Shown piece after piece: positions 50,099 through 59,025 of a stretch of DNA of 64,000 bases. This DNA comes from Chitinophagales bacterium (GTDB taxonomy: Bacteria; Bacteroidota; Bacteroidia; Chitinophagales; LD1), in NCBI GenBank assembly GCA_016786765.1, contig JAEUUZ010000017.1, positions 40,077 to 104,076 of the forward strand, written 5' to 3'. A program made the translations under genes and the position numbers. Within the stretch, counting starts at the first letter, position 1; each line of letters begins with the position of its first letter. A model generated the notes under the pieces. That model searched no databases, had not been told where the DNA came from, and was given only the letters and a program-made list of their open reading frames with translations.

Positions 50099-52303
50099 TT
50101 AATTGCCCATTTCGCTTAAAAACTTAATGTGAATCAGCTTCAAGTCTTCGATTTCAATATCATCGCCCTTGAATTCTTGGAAGGCTTCTTCAATCGAATC
50201 CGATTCGGTGGTCCGGTAGTATTCGTAAATATCTACCATTAAATCTTCATCTACTTTATCGTTCAAATAATAGTCGAGATTTAGCTTAGTGCCTGAATGT
50301 ACAATGGTTTCAAGTTCTTTTATTAAATCGGCAAACGGGATATTAATCGACTTCGCCAAATCATCTAAGCTGATTTTTTTGTCGATAGCCTGTATGATTT
50401 TTATTTTTTCGCCCGATTTATTGGCAATGGATTTTAATACAAAATCTTCCGGACGGTCGATATCGTTTTCTTCTACGTAAGTTTTAATCACCTCAACAAA
50501 CTTTTTGCCATAACGCTCCGCTTTTCCTTTGCTCACACCGGTAATATGGGTGAGTTCCTCCATTGATATCGGATATTTGGTAGCCATATCCTCCAAAGAA
50601 GTTTCTTGGAAAATTACATACGGTGGTAAGTTGTGTGTTTTTCCTTCTTTACGACATAAGTCTTTCAAGATATTGAATAATGCAGGATCGGCCGAGGCGC
50701 GCGCTTCTGCTGCTTCTTCCACCATGCCGTCTCCACTTTCATCATCAAAATTGTGGTTGAGCGCTACTTCAATAGTAAATGGTTTCGCCACAAATTTGCG
50801 CGTTTTTTCGTTCAGCTTTAGCGTACCGTATTTTTCAATATCTTTATCGATTAGGCCAATCATCATGGCATTCCGAATCACCGAATTCCAATACTGTTCA
50901 TCGTGTTCAGTGCCTTTACCGAATTGTTCCATTTGATCGTAACCGAAATCGGCAATTTCTTTACTTTTCTTGCCGGTGAGGAATTTGATTAAATACGGTA
51001 AATCGTGATTTTCTTTTAACAGACGAATTGATTCCACTGCCAAAATGGTGTCTTGCGTTACCTCTACCTTTTCTTTCGGGTGGCGGCAATTGTCGCACAT
51101 GGCATTGCATCTCGAAGCATCATATTCTTCGCCAAAATAGTGCAGCACAAACTTCCTTCGACATTCAGCAGATTCTGCATAAGCCACAGTTTCATTAATG
51201 AGCTGAAGTCCGCGTTCTCGCTCAGCCACCGTTTTGTCGCGCAGTAACTTTTCCAACTTCAGAATGTCTTTATAGCTGAAATAGGTAATACACTCCCCTT
51301 CCATCCCATCACGTCCGGCTCTTCCCGTTTCTTGGTAATAGTTTTCGAGCGATTTTGGAATGTCGTAGTGAATGATGAAACGAATATCAGGCTTGTCGAT
51401 GCCCATTCCAAAGGCTATAGTGGCCACAATCACATCGGCATCTTCCATCAAAAATTGATCTTGAATTTTAGAACGGATTTTCGTGTCGATTCCGGCATGA
51501 TAAGATACCGCTTTGATTCCGTTTACTTTTAGCATTTTGGCTACATCATCGGCCGTTTTTCGGTTGGTAACATAGATGATACCCGATTTTCCGGGTTTCG
51601 TTTTAATGTATTGCAGAATGTTTTTTATAGCATGCTGCCCCGATTTTTTTGGTCGAATTTCGTAGTATAGGTTGCTTCGGTTAAAGGAGGACACAAAAAT
51701 ATTCGGATCTCGCAATTGCAGTGTTTTGGCAATATCCGATTGTACCTTAGGCGTTGCCGTTGCCGTGAGGGCGATTATCGGGAATTCCTGATGGATGGCT
51801 TCTACAATTTCGCGAATTCTGCGGTATTCCGGACGAAAATCATGTCCCCATTCCGAGATACAATGTGCTTCATCCACAGCCACAAACGACACTTTTATTT
51901 CCATGAACAGATCCACGGTTTCTTGCTTTGTGAGGGTTTCCGGGGCTACATAAAGCATTTTAGTTCTACCGCTCCGGATGTCTTTTATAACGCGGTTTTT
52001 TTCCGTTTTTGTTAAAGATGAGTTCAAAAAGTGGGCAATATCATCGCTTTCCGAGTAGTTTCGAATCAAATCCACTTGGTTTTTCATTAAAGCAATAAGG
52101 GGTGAAATAATAATGGCTACCCCCTCCATCATCAAGGCCGGGAGCTGGTAGCAAAGCGATTTTCCGCCACCGGTGGGCATAATCACAAAGGTATCGTGCC
52201 CGGAAAGCAGTGATTGGACAATTTTTTCTTGCTCTCCTTTAAATTTATCAAACCCGAAATATTCTTTAAGTCCTTCTTTTACGTCTGTTGTAGTTGCTCC
52301 CAT
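50099..52303 (-). CDS. recQ: ATP-dependent DNA helicase RecQ
   Basis: The protein has 734 residues. A 3'-5' helicase for recombination and fork repair. Walker A is PTGGGKSLC (43-51); the DEAH motif is AVDEAHCISEWGHDFRPEY; later superfamily 2 motifs include IAFGMGIDKPDIRFIIHYDIPKSLENYYQETGRAGRDG. The RecQ-C-terminal zinc cluster is seen as ECRRKF...CNAMCDNCRHP. An HRDC-like helical domain follows near 520-600 (KDLCRKEG..., ITGVSKGKAERYG) and an extra C-terminal region of about 120 residues. It faces away from manC across a 165-base gap. Confidence 0.95.
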   Translation of the reverse strand: MGATTTDVKEGLKEYFGFDKFKGEQEKIVQSLLSGHDTFVIMPTGGGKSLCYQLPALMMEGVAIIISPLIALMKNQVDLIRNYSESDDIAHFLNSSLTKTEKNRVIKDIRSGRTKMLYVAPETLTKQETVDLFMEIKVSFVAVDEAHCISEWGHDFRPEYRRIREIVEAIHQEFPIIALTATATPKVQSDIAKTLQLRDPNIFVSSFNRSNLYYEIRPKKSGQHAIKNILQYIKTKPGKSGIIYVTNRKTADDVAKMLKVNGIKAVSYHAGIDTKIRSKIQDQFLMEDADVIVATIAFGMGIDKPDIRFIIHYDIPKSLENYYQETGRAGRDGMEGECITYFSYKDILKLEKLLRDKTVAERERGLQLINETVAYAESAECRRKFVLHYFGEEYDASRCNAMCDNCRHPKEKVEVTQDTILAVESIRLLKENHDLPYLIKFLTGKKSKEIADFGYDQMEQFGKGTEHDEQYWNSVIRNAMMIGLIDKDIEKYGTLKLNEKTRKFVAKPFTIEVALNHNFDDESGDGMVEEAAEARASADPALFNILKDLCRKEGKTHNLPPYVIFQETSLEDMATKYPISMEELTHITGVSKGKAERYGKKFVEVIKTYVEENDIDRPEDFVLKSIANKSGEKIKIIQAIDKKISLDDLAKSINIPFADLIKELETIVHSGTKLNLDYYLNDKVDEDLMVDIYEYYRTTESDSIEEAFQEFKGDDIEIEDLKLIHIKFLSEMGN

Positions 52304-52397
52304 AATCTTCCAATCAAGTGAATAATATGTATTAATAGACTTGTTTTGGGGTCTATAATAGTATCGATTTTATCCACTGTCAATATAATAATAATTC

Positions 52398-52432
52398 TTT
52401 GCAAAATAAAAAGCGCTGAATGATTACTTTCG
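52398..52432 (+). promoter_or_regulatory. Candidate promoter of manC
   Basis: TTTG (52398-52401), a 23-base spacer and TACTTTCG (52425-52432) match the -33/-7 consensus with one mismatch in the -7 box. The box ends 36 bases before the ATG. Confidence 0.4.
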
Positions 52433-52468
52433 CACCGCAGAATAATTGACAGAATTTAAGAAAAAAGT

Positions 52469-53548
52469 ATGGACAATGTATATGTAGCCATTATGGCCGG
52501 AGGAATTGGCTCGCGATTTTGGCCGCAAAGCCGAGTGGCAAAACCAAAACAATTTCTCGATATTCTGAATACCGGACAGTCGTTGTTGCAAATGACCTAC
52601 GATCGGTCGGTAAAGTTAGCGCCTAAAGAAAATCTTTTTGTGGTCACATCTAGCGAGTATCAATCGTTGGTTAAAGAGCAACTTCCTGAAATTACTGAAG
52701 CCCAAGTGCTTTTGGAGCCCGTTCGCAGAAATACTGCACCCTGCATTGCATATGTATGCGATAAAATACACGCCAAAAATCCGAATGCAATTGTTGTAGT
52801 TGTTCCATCCGACCACCTGATTTTGTTTCCGGATAAATATGAAGCATTGATTAAGCAATGTATCGCATTTACGAAAAGGCACAATCATTTGGTAACCCTT
52901 GGCATTAAGCCTACAAAGGCTTCCACGGGTTATGGGTATATTCAGTACGATGAAGAAAATACGGAAGGCGGTTTCTATAAAGTGAAAACATTTACCGAAA
53001 AACCTGATTTGGAAATAGCTCAAACATTTTTGAAGAGTGGCGATTTCTTATGGAATTCAGGCATGTTTGTTTGGAAGACAAAGGATATTTTAGATGCACT
53101 GCATAAGCACTTGCCGGAGGTAATTGATTGTTTTAATGAAGCACGCGAGGCTTATTATACTCCGCGAGAGAAAGAGGCTATTGCAAAAGCCTATTCGCAA
53201 TGTACCAACATTTCCATCGATTATGGAGTAATGGAAAAAGCGGAAAATGTGTACACCATTCCATCGCAATTTGGTTGGTCTGATGTAGGTTCTTGGGATT
53301 CGTTGTATGAAGTGTATGAGCACGATTATTGGGGCAATGCAGTGAAAGGAAAGAACGTGAAAATTTACGATTCCATGAACAACATGATTATGGTAGGCGA
53401 TGAAAAAATGGTAGTGGTACAAGGCATCAAAAACCTTTGTGTGGTAGATACAGACGATGTGTTGCTCATTTGCGAGCGCTCAAAAGAACAAGAAATAAAG
53501 CAAATAACGATGGACTTGAAACAACAAGATCTCGATCGCTATTTGTAA
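52469..53548 (+). CDS. manC: Mannose-1-phosphate guanylyltransferase
   Basis: The protein has 359 residues. It makes GDP-mannose from GTP and mannose-1-phosphate for surface polysaccharides and GDP-fucose. The nucleotide-binding motif is MAGGIGSRFWPQSR (9-22); FTEKP, LWNSGMFVW and QFGWSDVGSWDSLYE are further signatures. It is the short form without the phosphomannose isomerase domain. No gmd or fcl follows. The downstream aminotransferase begins 18 bases later, which does not suggest a functional link. Confidence 0.93.
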   Translation: MDNVYVAIMAGGIGSRFWPQSRVAKPKQFLDILNTGQSLLQMTYDRSVKLAPKENLFVVTSSEYQSLVKEQLPEITEAQVLLEPVRRNTAPCIAYVCDKIHAKNPNAIVVVVPSDHLILFPDKYEALIKQCIAFTKRHNHLVTLGIKPTKASTGYGYIQYDEENTEGGFYKVKTFTEKPDLEIAQTFLKSGDFLWNSGMFVWKTKDILDALHKHLPEVIDCFNEAREAYYTPREKEAIAKAYSQCTNISIDYGVMEKAENVYTIPSQFGWSDVGSWDSLYEVYEHDYWGNAVKGKNVKIYDSMNNMIMVGDEKMVVVQGIKNLCVVDTDDVLLICERSKEQEIKQITMDLKQQDLDRYL

Positions 53549-53566
53549 ACGATACAGAAATAACCT

Positions 53567-54721
53567 ATGCAATTCGAAGGAAACATATCCAGCAAGTTTC
53601 CAAAACTGGGTACAACTATTTTTACCGTTATGTCGGCTATGGCAAGGGAACACGATGCGATAAATTTGTCGCAAGGCTTTCCCGAATTTCAGCCCGATAG
53701 CAGATTGTTACAAGCTTTTGAATCGGCTTTGCGAAGTGGCAATCACCAATATGCACCTATGGCCGGTTGGCTTCCATTGCGTGAAGCCATTGCTGCAAAA
53801 ACAGAAAAGTTGTATGGGCAGAATGTTGATCCGGAAACAGAAGTTACTATCACAGCCGGTGGTACACAGGCCATTTTTACAGCTATTGCAGCCGTAATTC
53901 ATGAAGGAGATGAAGTGATTGTTTTTGCTCCGGCCTACGATTGTTACGCCCCGGCAATTGAGTTGGTGGGTGGTAGGCCTGTGTTTTATAACCTTTCTGC
54001 TCCCGATTTCAAAATCGAATGGGAAAAAGTGAAAAAACTCATTTCATCCAAAACCAAGTTGATAATCATCAACAGTCCACACAATCCAACAGCAAAGGTG
54101 TTTACGGCATCTGATTTAGAAGCGTTGGAGCATATAGTGAAAGGCACAAACATAATGCTGCTAAGCGATGAAGTGTATGAACACATTACATATGATAACA
54201 AGCCGCATCAAAGTGTGTTGAGTAGAAAGTTGTTGGCGGAGCGCAGTTTTGTGGTGTCTTCTTTCGGGAAAACTTACCATTGCACAGGCTGGAAAGTAGG
54301 CTATGTAATTGCACCACAAAATTTGATGCAAGAGTTTAGAAAGGTACATCAATACAATGTGTTCTCGGTATCGACACCTGCACAGGTGGCTTTTGCTGAG
54401 ATCATAAAGGAAGAAGATATGTATTTGTCGTTGTCTTCTTTTTATGAAGTAAAACGCAATTATTTTCGAGATGCGCTGAAAGCTTCTCGATTCGGACTTT
54501 TGGAATGTGAGGGGACCTACTTTCAACTCGCATCCTACGATCAAATATCGGATGCTAAAGATGTAGAGTTTGCGAAATGGCTTACGGTAGATAAGCGTGT
54601 GGCTTCAATTCCTATTTCGGTGTTTTATAGTCATATTCCTGATTCTAGAGTAATTCGTTTTTGTTTTGCGAAAGAAGAAGAAACCCTTAAACGCGCTGCA
54701 GAATGGTTGAGCAAAATTTAA
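53567..54721 (+). CDS. PLP-dependent aminotransferase (methionine/glutamine transaminase K-like)
   Basis: The protein has 384 residues. A class I/II aminotransferase with the PLP lysine at K235 in SSFGKTYHCTGWK; the N-terminal LSQGFPEFQPD and NSPHNPTAKVF motifs match the YbdL/kynurenine aminotransferase-like group. YbdL prefers methionine. It overlaps the omega-amidase gene by 19 bases. The pair suits the glutamine transaminase-omega-amidase route, in which glutamine is the amino donor and the alpha-ketoglutaramate product is removed by the amidase, as in methionine salvage. Confidence 0.85.
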   Translation: MQFEGNISSKFPKLGTTIFTVMSAMAREHDAINLSQGFPEFQPDSRLLQAFESALRSGNHQYAPMAGWLPLREAIAAKTEKLYGQNVDPETEVTITAGGTQAIFTAIAAVIHEGDEVIVFAPAYDCYAPAIELVGGRPVFYNLSAPDFKIEWEKVKKLISSKTKLIIINSPHNPTAKVFTASDLEALEHIVKGTNIMLLSDEVYEHITYDNKPHQSVLSRKLLAERSFVVSSFGKTYHCTGWKVGYVIAPQNLMQEFRKVHQYNVFSVSTPAQVAFAEIIKEEDMYLSLSSFYEVKRNYFRDALKASRFGLLECEGTYFQLASYDQISDAKDVEFAKWLTVDKRVASIPISVFYSHIPDSRVIRFCFAKEEETLKRAAEWLSKI

Positions 54722-55482
54722 AAATTGCCGCAATTCAAACCGATTTGGTGTGGGAAAATCCTGCAGCCAACTTATTGCAGTTGGGCGAGAAATTAGCTTC
54801 CATCCATAAGCCGGTAGATCTTATTTTGTTGCCGGAAATGTTCGCTACAGGTTTTACGATGCAACCGCAACTTTTTGCTGCAAAGATGGATGGCGAAGAA
54901 GTGCGATGGATGCAGCAGTGGGCGAAAGAAAAAAATGCGGTCGTTTGTGGAAGTATTGCAATGCAAGAGGGTGGACGATATTACAATCGTTTACTTTGGG
55001 TACAACCTTCAGGAGAAATTTCGACTTACGATAAACGCCATTTGTTTTCGTTGAGCAATGAACAAGAGCAATACACAGCAGGCGAACAACGATTAATTGT
55101 AGAATATAAAGGGTGGAAAATTTGTCCATTGATTTGTTACGATTTGCGCTTTCCGGTGTGGTCGAGAAATACCGAGCAATTCGACTTGTTATTGTATGTA
55201 GCCAATTGGCCTGAACGTAGAAACTATGCTTGGCAGTCGCTCTTGATTGCACGTGCTATCGAAAACCAATGTTATGTTGCTGCTGTTAACCGCGTGGGGA
55301 AAGATGCGCACGATATTGCCCATTCTGGCGATACTATGGTAGTAGATGCCGTTGGAGTGGTATTGCAACATGCAGAGTATATGCAAGCTGTTGTATATGC
55401 TACGTTAGATAAAAGCGAACTGCTTAAAATGCGAAGTGCATTACCGTTTTTGAAGGATGGGGATACATTTGAAATAAAGTAA
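54703..55482 (+). CDS. Nitrilase-superfamily omega-amidase (YafV/Nit2-like)
   Basis: The protein has 259 residues. The catalytic triad is E45 (LLPEMFATGF), K111 (STYDKRHLFS) and C145 (PLICYDLRFP), with the HLFS and ELLIYVANWPE-type segments typical of omega-amidases. These convert alpha-ketoglutaramate to 2-oxoglutarate and ammonia. The gene overlaps the end of the aminotransferase by 19 bases, which indicates coupled translation. The next gene begins 34 bases after its stop. Confidence 0.88.
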   Translation: MVEQNLKIAAIQTDLVWENPAANLLQLGEKLASIHKPVDLILLPEMFATGFTMQPQLFAAKMDGEEVRWMQQWAKEKNAVVCGSIAMQEGGRYYNRLLWVQPSGEISTYDKRHLFSLSNEQEQYTAGEQRLIVEYKGWKICPLICYDLRFPVWSRNTEQFDLLLYVANWPERRNYAWQSLLIARAIENQCYVAAVNRVGKDAHDIAHSGDTMVVDAVGVVLQHAEYMQAVVYATLDKSELLKMRSALPFLKDGDTFEIK

Positions 55483-55516
55483 CGGCTTTCGATATATTCA
55501 CCATAAATTTGTAGCC

Positions 55517-55879
55517 ATGCCCTTATTAAACGAACAAAAAACCGAAGACGACAGCGATTTCGCGCTACGCTGGTATAAGGTGCGTAATCGTGTGCGTGAT
55601 GATTTCGGGCAGCGACCGGATTTGAATGCCATGTTGTTTATTATTGGTATGAACGAAGTGGGCGTGGTGAAAGAAGTGTGGGAGAAAGAAGAAAAGCAAA
55701 ACCTAATGCATGTGGCCATTTGCAAGTTGTTATCGGCTGATGGTTATTTTAAATTTATTGGCGAAGACGAAGAAGGTTGGCCGCATTACGAAGCCATTAA
55801 AGAAAAGCCTGAACTCAATTTAAAAGAACAGGAAGTGTTGCTGAAACGCAAGATTGTGGAGTATTTCGAAAGTTTATAA
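55517..55879 (+). CDS. Hypothetical protein, 120 residues
   Basis: A soluble, acidic protein without signal peptide or membrane segment. The segment FALRWYKVRNRVRDDFGQRPDLNAML and ADGYFKFIGEDEEGWPHYE look well ordered, with an alpha-beta-alpha pattern. No family is recognised. It sits between the omega-amidase and tag genes on the same strand, 34 and 6 bases away, so it may be co-expressed with either; the tight spacing to tag is notable. Confidence 0.65.
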   Translation: MPLLNEQKTEDDSDFALRWYKVRNRVRDDFGQRPDLNAMLFIIGMNEVGVVKEVWEKEEKQNLMHVAICKLLSADGYFKFIGEDEEGWPHYEAIKEKPELNLKEQEVLLKRKIVEYFESL

Positions 55880-55885
55880 TAACGT

Positions 55886-56449
55886 ATGAGCACAGAAAAG
55901 AATAGATGTCCGTGGTGTGGCACCGAGCCCATTTATGTAAAGTACCATGATGAAGAATGGGGACAACCCATACACGATGATCGATTGTTGTTTGAGTTTT
56001 TGGTGCTAGAAAGTTTTCAAGCCGGTTTGAGTTGGCTAACCGTATTGAAAAAGCGCGAAAATTTCCGCAAAGCCTTTGCCAATTTCGATGCGAAAAAAGT
56101 ATCCAAATTTGATCAAGCAAAATTTGATGCATTGATGCAAGATGCCGGAATTATTCGCAATCGTTTGAAGATTGAAGCCGCTATCAACAACGCACAGCGG
56201 TTTTTAGAGATTCAGAAAGAGTTTGGCTCCTTCGACAAATATATCTGGAGTTTCACTGGCGGTAAAACAATTGTGAACAAGCCTAAAACATTAAAAGATC
56301 TTCCGGCTAAAACGGCTATCTCCGATGCTATGAGCAAGGATATGGGGCTACGTGGCTTTAAATTCAGAGGGTCTACCATTTGCTATGCCTTTATGCAAGC
56401 TGTGGGTATGGTAGACGACCATTTGGTGGATTGTTGGAGGAAGAATTAA
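55886..56449 (+). CDS. tag: DNA-3-methyladenine glycosylase I
   Basis: The protein has 187 residues. It excises 3-methyladenine from alkylated DNA. Zinc ligands expected at C8 and H21 (RCPWCGTEPIYVKYHDEEWG) and near the C-terminus at H179 and C183 (DDHLVDCW) are present. The ESFQAGLSWLTVLKKRENF segment holds the catalytic Glu region, and RNRLKIEAAINNAQRF is also conserved. It lies 6 bases after the hypothetical gene and should be co-transcribed with it. Confidence 0.92.
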   Translation: MSTEKNRCPWCGTEPIYVKYHDEEWGQPIHDDRLLFEFLVLESFQAGLSWLTVLKKRENFRKAFANFDAKKVSKFDQAKFDALMQDAGIIRNRLKIEAAINNAQRFLEIQKEFGSFDKYIWSFTGGKTIVNKPKTLKDLPAKTAISDAMSKDMGLRGFKFRGSTICYAFMQAVGMVDDHLVDCWRKN

Positions 56450-56498
56450 TTTGATGATGAGAGGGTTTGATGATTTGGCAATGGAGTAATTCGTTGTG

Positions 56499-58358
56499 CT
56501 ATATTTGTTTTGCGATAATTTTCAAATCCTCAGTTAAGGTATAGTTTTTAGCGTACAATTCATTCAGTAATTGCGCGTCACTATCCATAATATTTTTGCC
56601 TTTCACAATCGGGAAAACCGCTTCTTTGTTGAAGGGTAGCGATTTTGCATCATTCATCACATAACCGGCCCAGGTTTTCTTCCCGGAAAGTACCGCCCAA
56701 AGATTATTATACACTGATGATTTGAAAGTGAATGGTAATAGGCCGCATAGCAAAATATCGAGCATCCGTTTTTTGCGTTGCGCCAAATGTTTGGAGAGAT
56801 TGAAACGCTTATCTTCCGCCAATAGATCACCGGCTGTATTTTTAGAGTTACTTCCAATGAGAGCATTCGAATCAGCATTTAAAATCTTGAAGTTTTGTTT
56901 GCCATTGGTTTCTTCAATACTATCAATTATGGTTCTGAAAGGCACAGTTTTGCTACAGAATACAACTTCATCAATGCTGAGTAATGCCGATTTTCCTTTT
57001 AACCCATTGGCGGTTGACAAAGTATAAGTAAGTTCGGGTTCTTCATACTTTTTGAGTAATTCAATGGCGCGGTTGCTTTCTGTTTCATCACCCACAACGA
57101 GCCAGCGCTTCGGCACTTGTTCATCAAAGGACAATCGTCCGTGTTTCACCATGTTATAGAACAAGCGGGTGATGGTTAAACTAGCCATGGAAACTATAGC
57201 GCCAAACAAAATAATAGCTCGAGAAAATCGCCACGTTTCCGGTAAAAAGGCGTACACGAAAGCAATCACAAAAGTGCTGGCTAAAATGCCTTTTACAATG
57301 CCTGAAAGTCGAAACGGTTTTTCGTAACCACCCGATAAATAGGCTCCCATAAGCCAAGTAAGAATATACATTGGCAATACACCTAACAAAAATATTTGCG
57401 GGTAATAGTCGATGGTGCTTTTGAAATTATTAGCCCAGAAATTCGTTGTAAAGAACAAGCCTGCGTAAATCAATAAAAAGTCGACTACCACTACAAACGA
57501 TGAAGAGATTACATTCGCTAAAACAGTGAGGATGGCTCTGAACACCACGGCTACATTGATGAAGAACGAAAAGAGAGACGCTTTACTATTCGCGAAATGT
57601 TTCTTTGCAAAAATAATCATGGCCTCGTAGAATACCTTTACATAGTTAAGACTTCCTCGCTTGGTAGATTCTCCTTTATAGTGAATGATGGTAGCATCAG
57701 CCAAGTAATAATTTTTATACCCCCCTAAAATTACACGCCAACTGAGGTCTATGTCTTCACCGTACATGAAAAAGGTTTCGTCAAATCCACCGATTTTATC
57801 GAGCACCTCTTTTCTGAAAAACATAAAAGCGCCAGAAAGAATATCTACTTCGTGCGTTTCGTTTTTACTCAGATAGCCCAAGTGATACTTGCCGAAACGT
57901 TTCGATTTTGGAAAGAGTGAACTAAAGCCAAACATCTTGTAGAACGCCACTTCCGGGGTAGGTAAGCCGCGTTTTGATTCCGGAAGAAAAACGCCTTTTC
58001 CGTCAATCATATGAACACCTATACAGCCTGCATCTTTGAATGAAAGCATGTGCGCAATACATTTCACAAATGTATCTTCCGCAACCACTGTATCCGGGTT
58101 TAAGATCAATATGTATTCACCTGTAGCTTGTGCAATGGCTTGATTGTTGGCTTTCGAGAAACCAACGTTTTCGGTGTTCGCGATTAGTTTTACGTGCGGA
58201 AAAGCAGCACGAACAGCTTCAACAGAGCCATCTTTGGATACATTATCAACTACAAACACTTCCATCTCTAAATCGTTCACAGCCGCATACACCGATTGTA
58301 AACACTGTAATAAAAAGTGTTTCACGTTGTAGTTGACAATGATAACCGATAGTTGCAC
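56499..58358 (-). CDS. GT2 glycosyltransferase fused to a membrane region with a degenerate sugar-phosphate transferase-like tail
   Basis: The protein has 619 residues, with a GTG start (58358). Residues about 1-235 are a GT2 domain (VIIVNYNVKHFL..., DNVSKDGS, NPDTVV, GGFDETFFMYGEDIDLSWR), rhamnosyltransferase-like. Residues about 255-400 contain four to five membrane helices. The last about 200 residues recall the nucleotide-binding and C-terminal parts of polyprenyl-phosphate sugar transferases: RWLVVGDETESNRA, and later KRMLDILLCGLLPFTF, which aligns with the start of the catalytic domain. The KFRTM and Q-R-R motifs of active enzymes are missing. It is 15 bases from recR. Confidence 0.75.
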   Translation of the reverse strand: MQLSVIIVNYNVKHFLLQCLQSVYAAVNDLEMEVFVVDNVSKDGSVEAVRAAFPHVKLIANTENVGFSKANNQAIAQATGEYILILNPDTVVAEDTFVKCIAHMLSFKDAGCIGVHMIDGKGVFLPESKRGLPTPEVAFYKMFGFSSLFPKSKRFGKYHLGYLSKNETHEVDILSGAFMFFRKEVLDKIGGFDETFFMYGEDIDLSWRVILGGYKNYYLADATIIHYKGESTKRGSLNYVKVFYEAMIIFAKKHFANSKASLFSFFINVAVVFRAILTVLANVISSSFVVVVDFLLIYAGLFFTTNFWANNFKSTIDYYPQIFLLGVLPMYILTWLMGAYLSGGYEKPFRLSGIVKGILASTFVIAFVYAFLPETWRFSRAIILFGAIVSMASLTITRLFYNMVKHGRLSFDEQVPKRWLVVGDETESNRAIELLKKYEEPELTYTLSTANGLKGKSALLSIDEVVFCSKTVPFRTIIDSIEETNGKQNFKILNADSNALIGSNSKNTAGDLLAEDKRFNLSKHLAQRKKRMLDILLCGLLPFTFKSSVYNNLWAVLSGKKTWAGYVMNDAKSLPFNKEAVFPIVKGKNIMDSDAQLLNELYAKNYTLTEDLKIIAKQI

Positions 58359-58373
58359 GGTGAAAGATTTGGT

Positions 58374-59006
58374 TTACGAAGTAGAAGATTTTACGAGTGC
58401 ATTTTCGTAGGGTACTCGCGTTGCAATAGAACGGGCGAGAGTAAGTTCATCGGTATATTCTAATTCTCCGCCAAAAGCTACACCGCGAGCAATTGTTGTT
58501 ACTGTAATTCCAAAAGGTTGCAGTCGTTTAGAAAGATAGAATACCGTTGTATCACCTTCAATAGTAGGGGAAAGTGCCATGAGCACTTCTTTCACACCTT
58601 GTTCTTTCACTCGCATTAACAACGATTCTACATTAAGTTGCTCCGGACCAATTCCGTCAATTGGTGAAATTATACCGCCTAATACATGATAAGTGCCTCT
58701 AAAAATTTCGGTGTTTTCAATAGCAATTACATCTCTGAAATTCTCTACCACGCAAATGATGGACTGTTCGCGCATTTTGTTGCTGCATACCGAACAAAGC
58801 TCGTGATCGGAAATGTTGTGGCAAGTTTTGCAATACTGGATATCATGACGCATTTTGGTAACCACATCACCGAATTGTTTCACCTTTTCTTTGTCTTGTT
58901 TCAATAGATGAATCACCAACCGTAGGGCCGTTTTTTCGCCAATTCCGGGTAGTTTGGTGAACTCAGTCACAGCGTCTGCAATCAGTTTTGATGAGTATTT
59001 GAGCAT
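58374..59006 (-). CDS. recR: Recombination protein RecR
   Basis: The protein has 210 residues. RecR forms a DNA-clamping ring with RecO. The N-terminal helix-hairpin-helix is KLPGIGEKTALRLVIHLL. The zinc finger is C59-x2-C62 and C71-x2-C74 (YCKTCHNISDHELCSVC), followed by the Toprim domain (IICVVENFRDVIAIE, then GELEYTDELTLARSI). It is 15 bases upstream of the fused glycosyltransferase gene and 20 bases downstream of the large membrane protein gene, all on the minus strand. Confidence 0.94.
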   Translation of the reverse strand: MLKYSSKLIADAVTEFTKLPGIGEKTALRLVIHLLKQDKEKVKQFGDVVTKMRHDIQYCKTCHNISDHELCSVCSNKMREQSIICVVENFRDVIAIENTEIFRGTYHVLGGIISPIDGIGPEQLNVESLLMRVKEQGVKEVLMALSPTIEGDTTVFYLSKRLQPFGITVTTIARGVAFGGELEYTDELTLARSIATRVPYENALVKSSTS

Positions 59007-59025
59007 AAGATTGCACTAAAATAAT

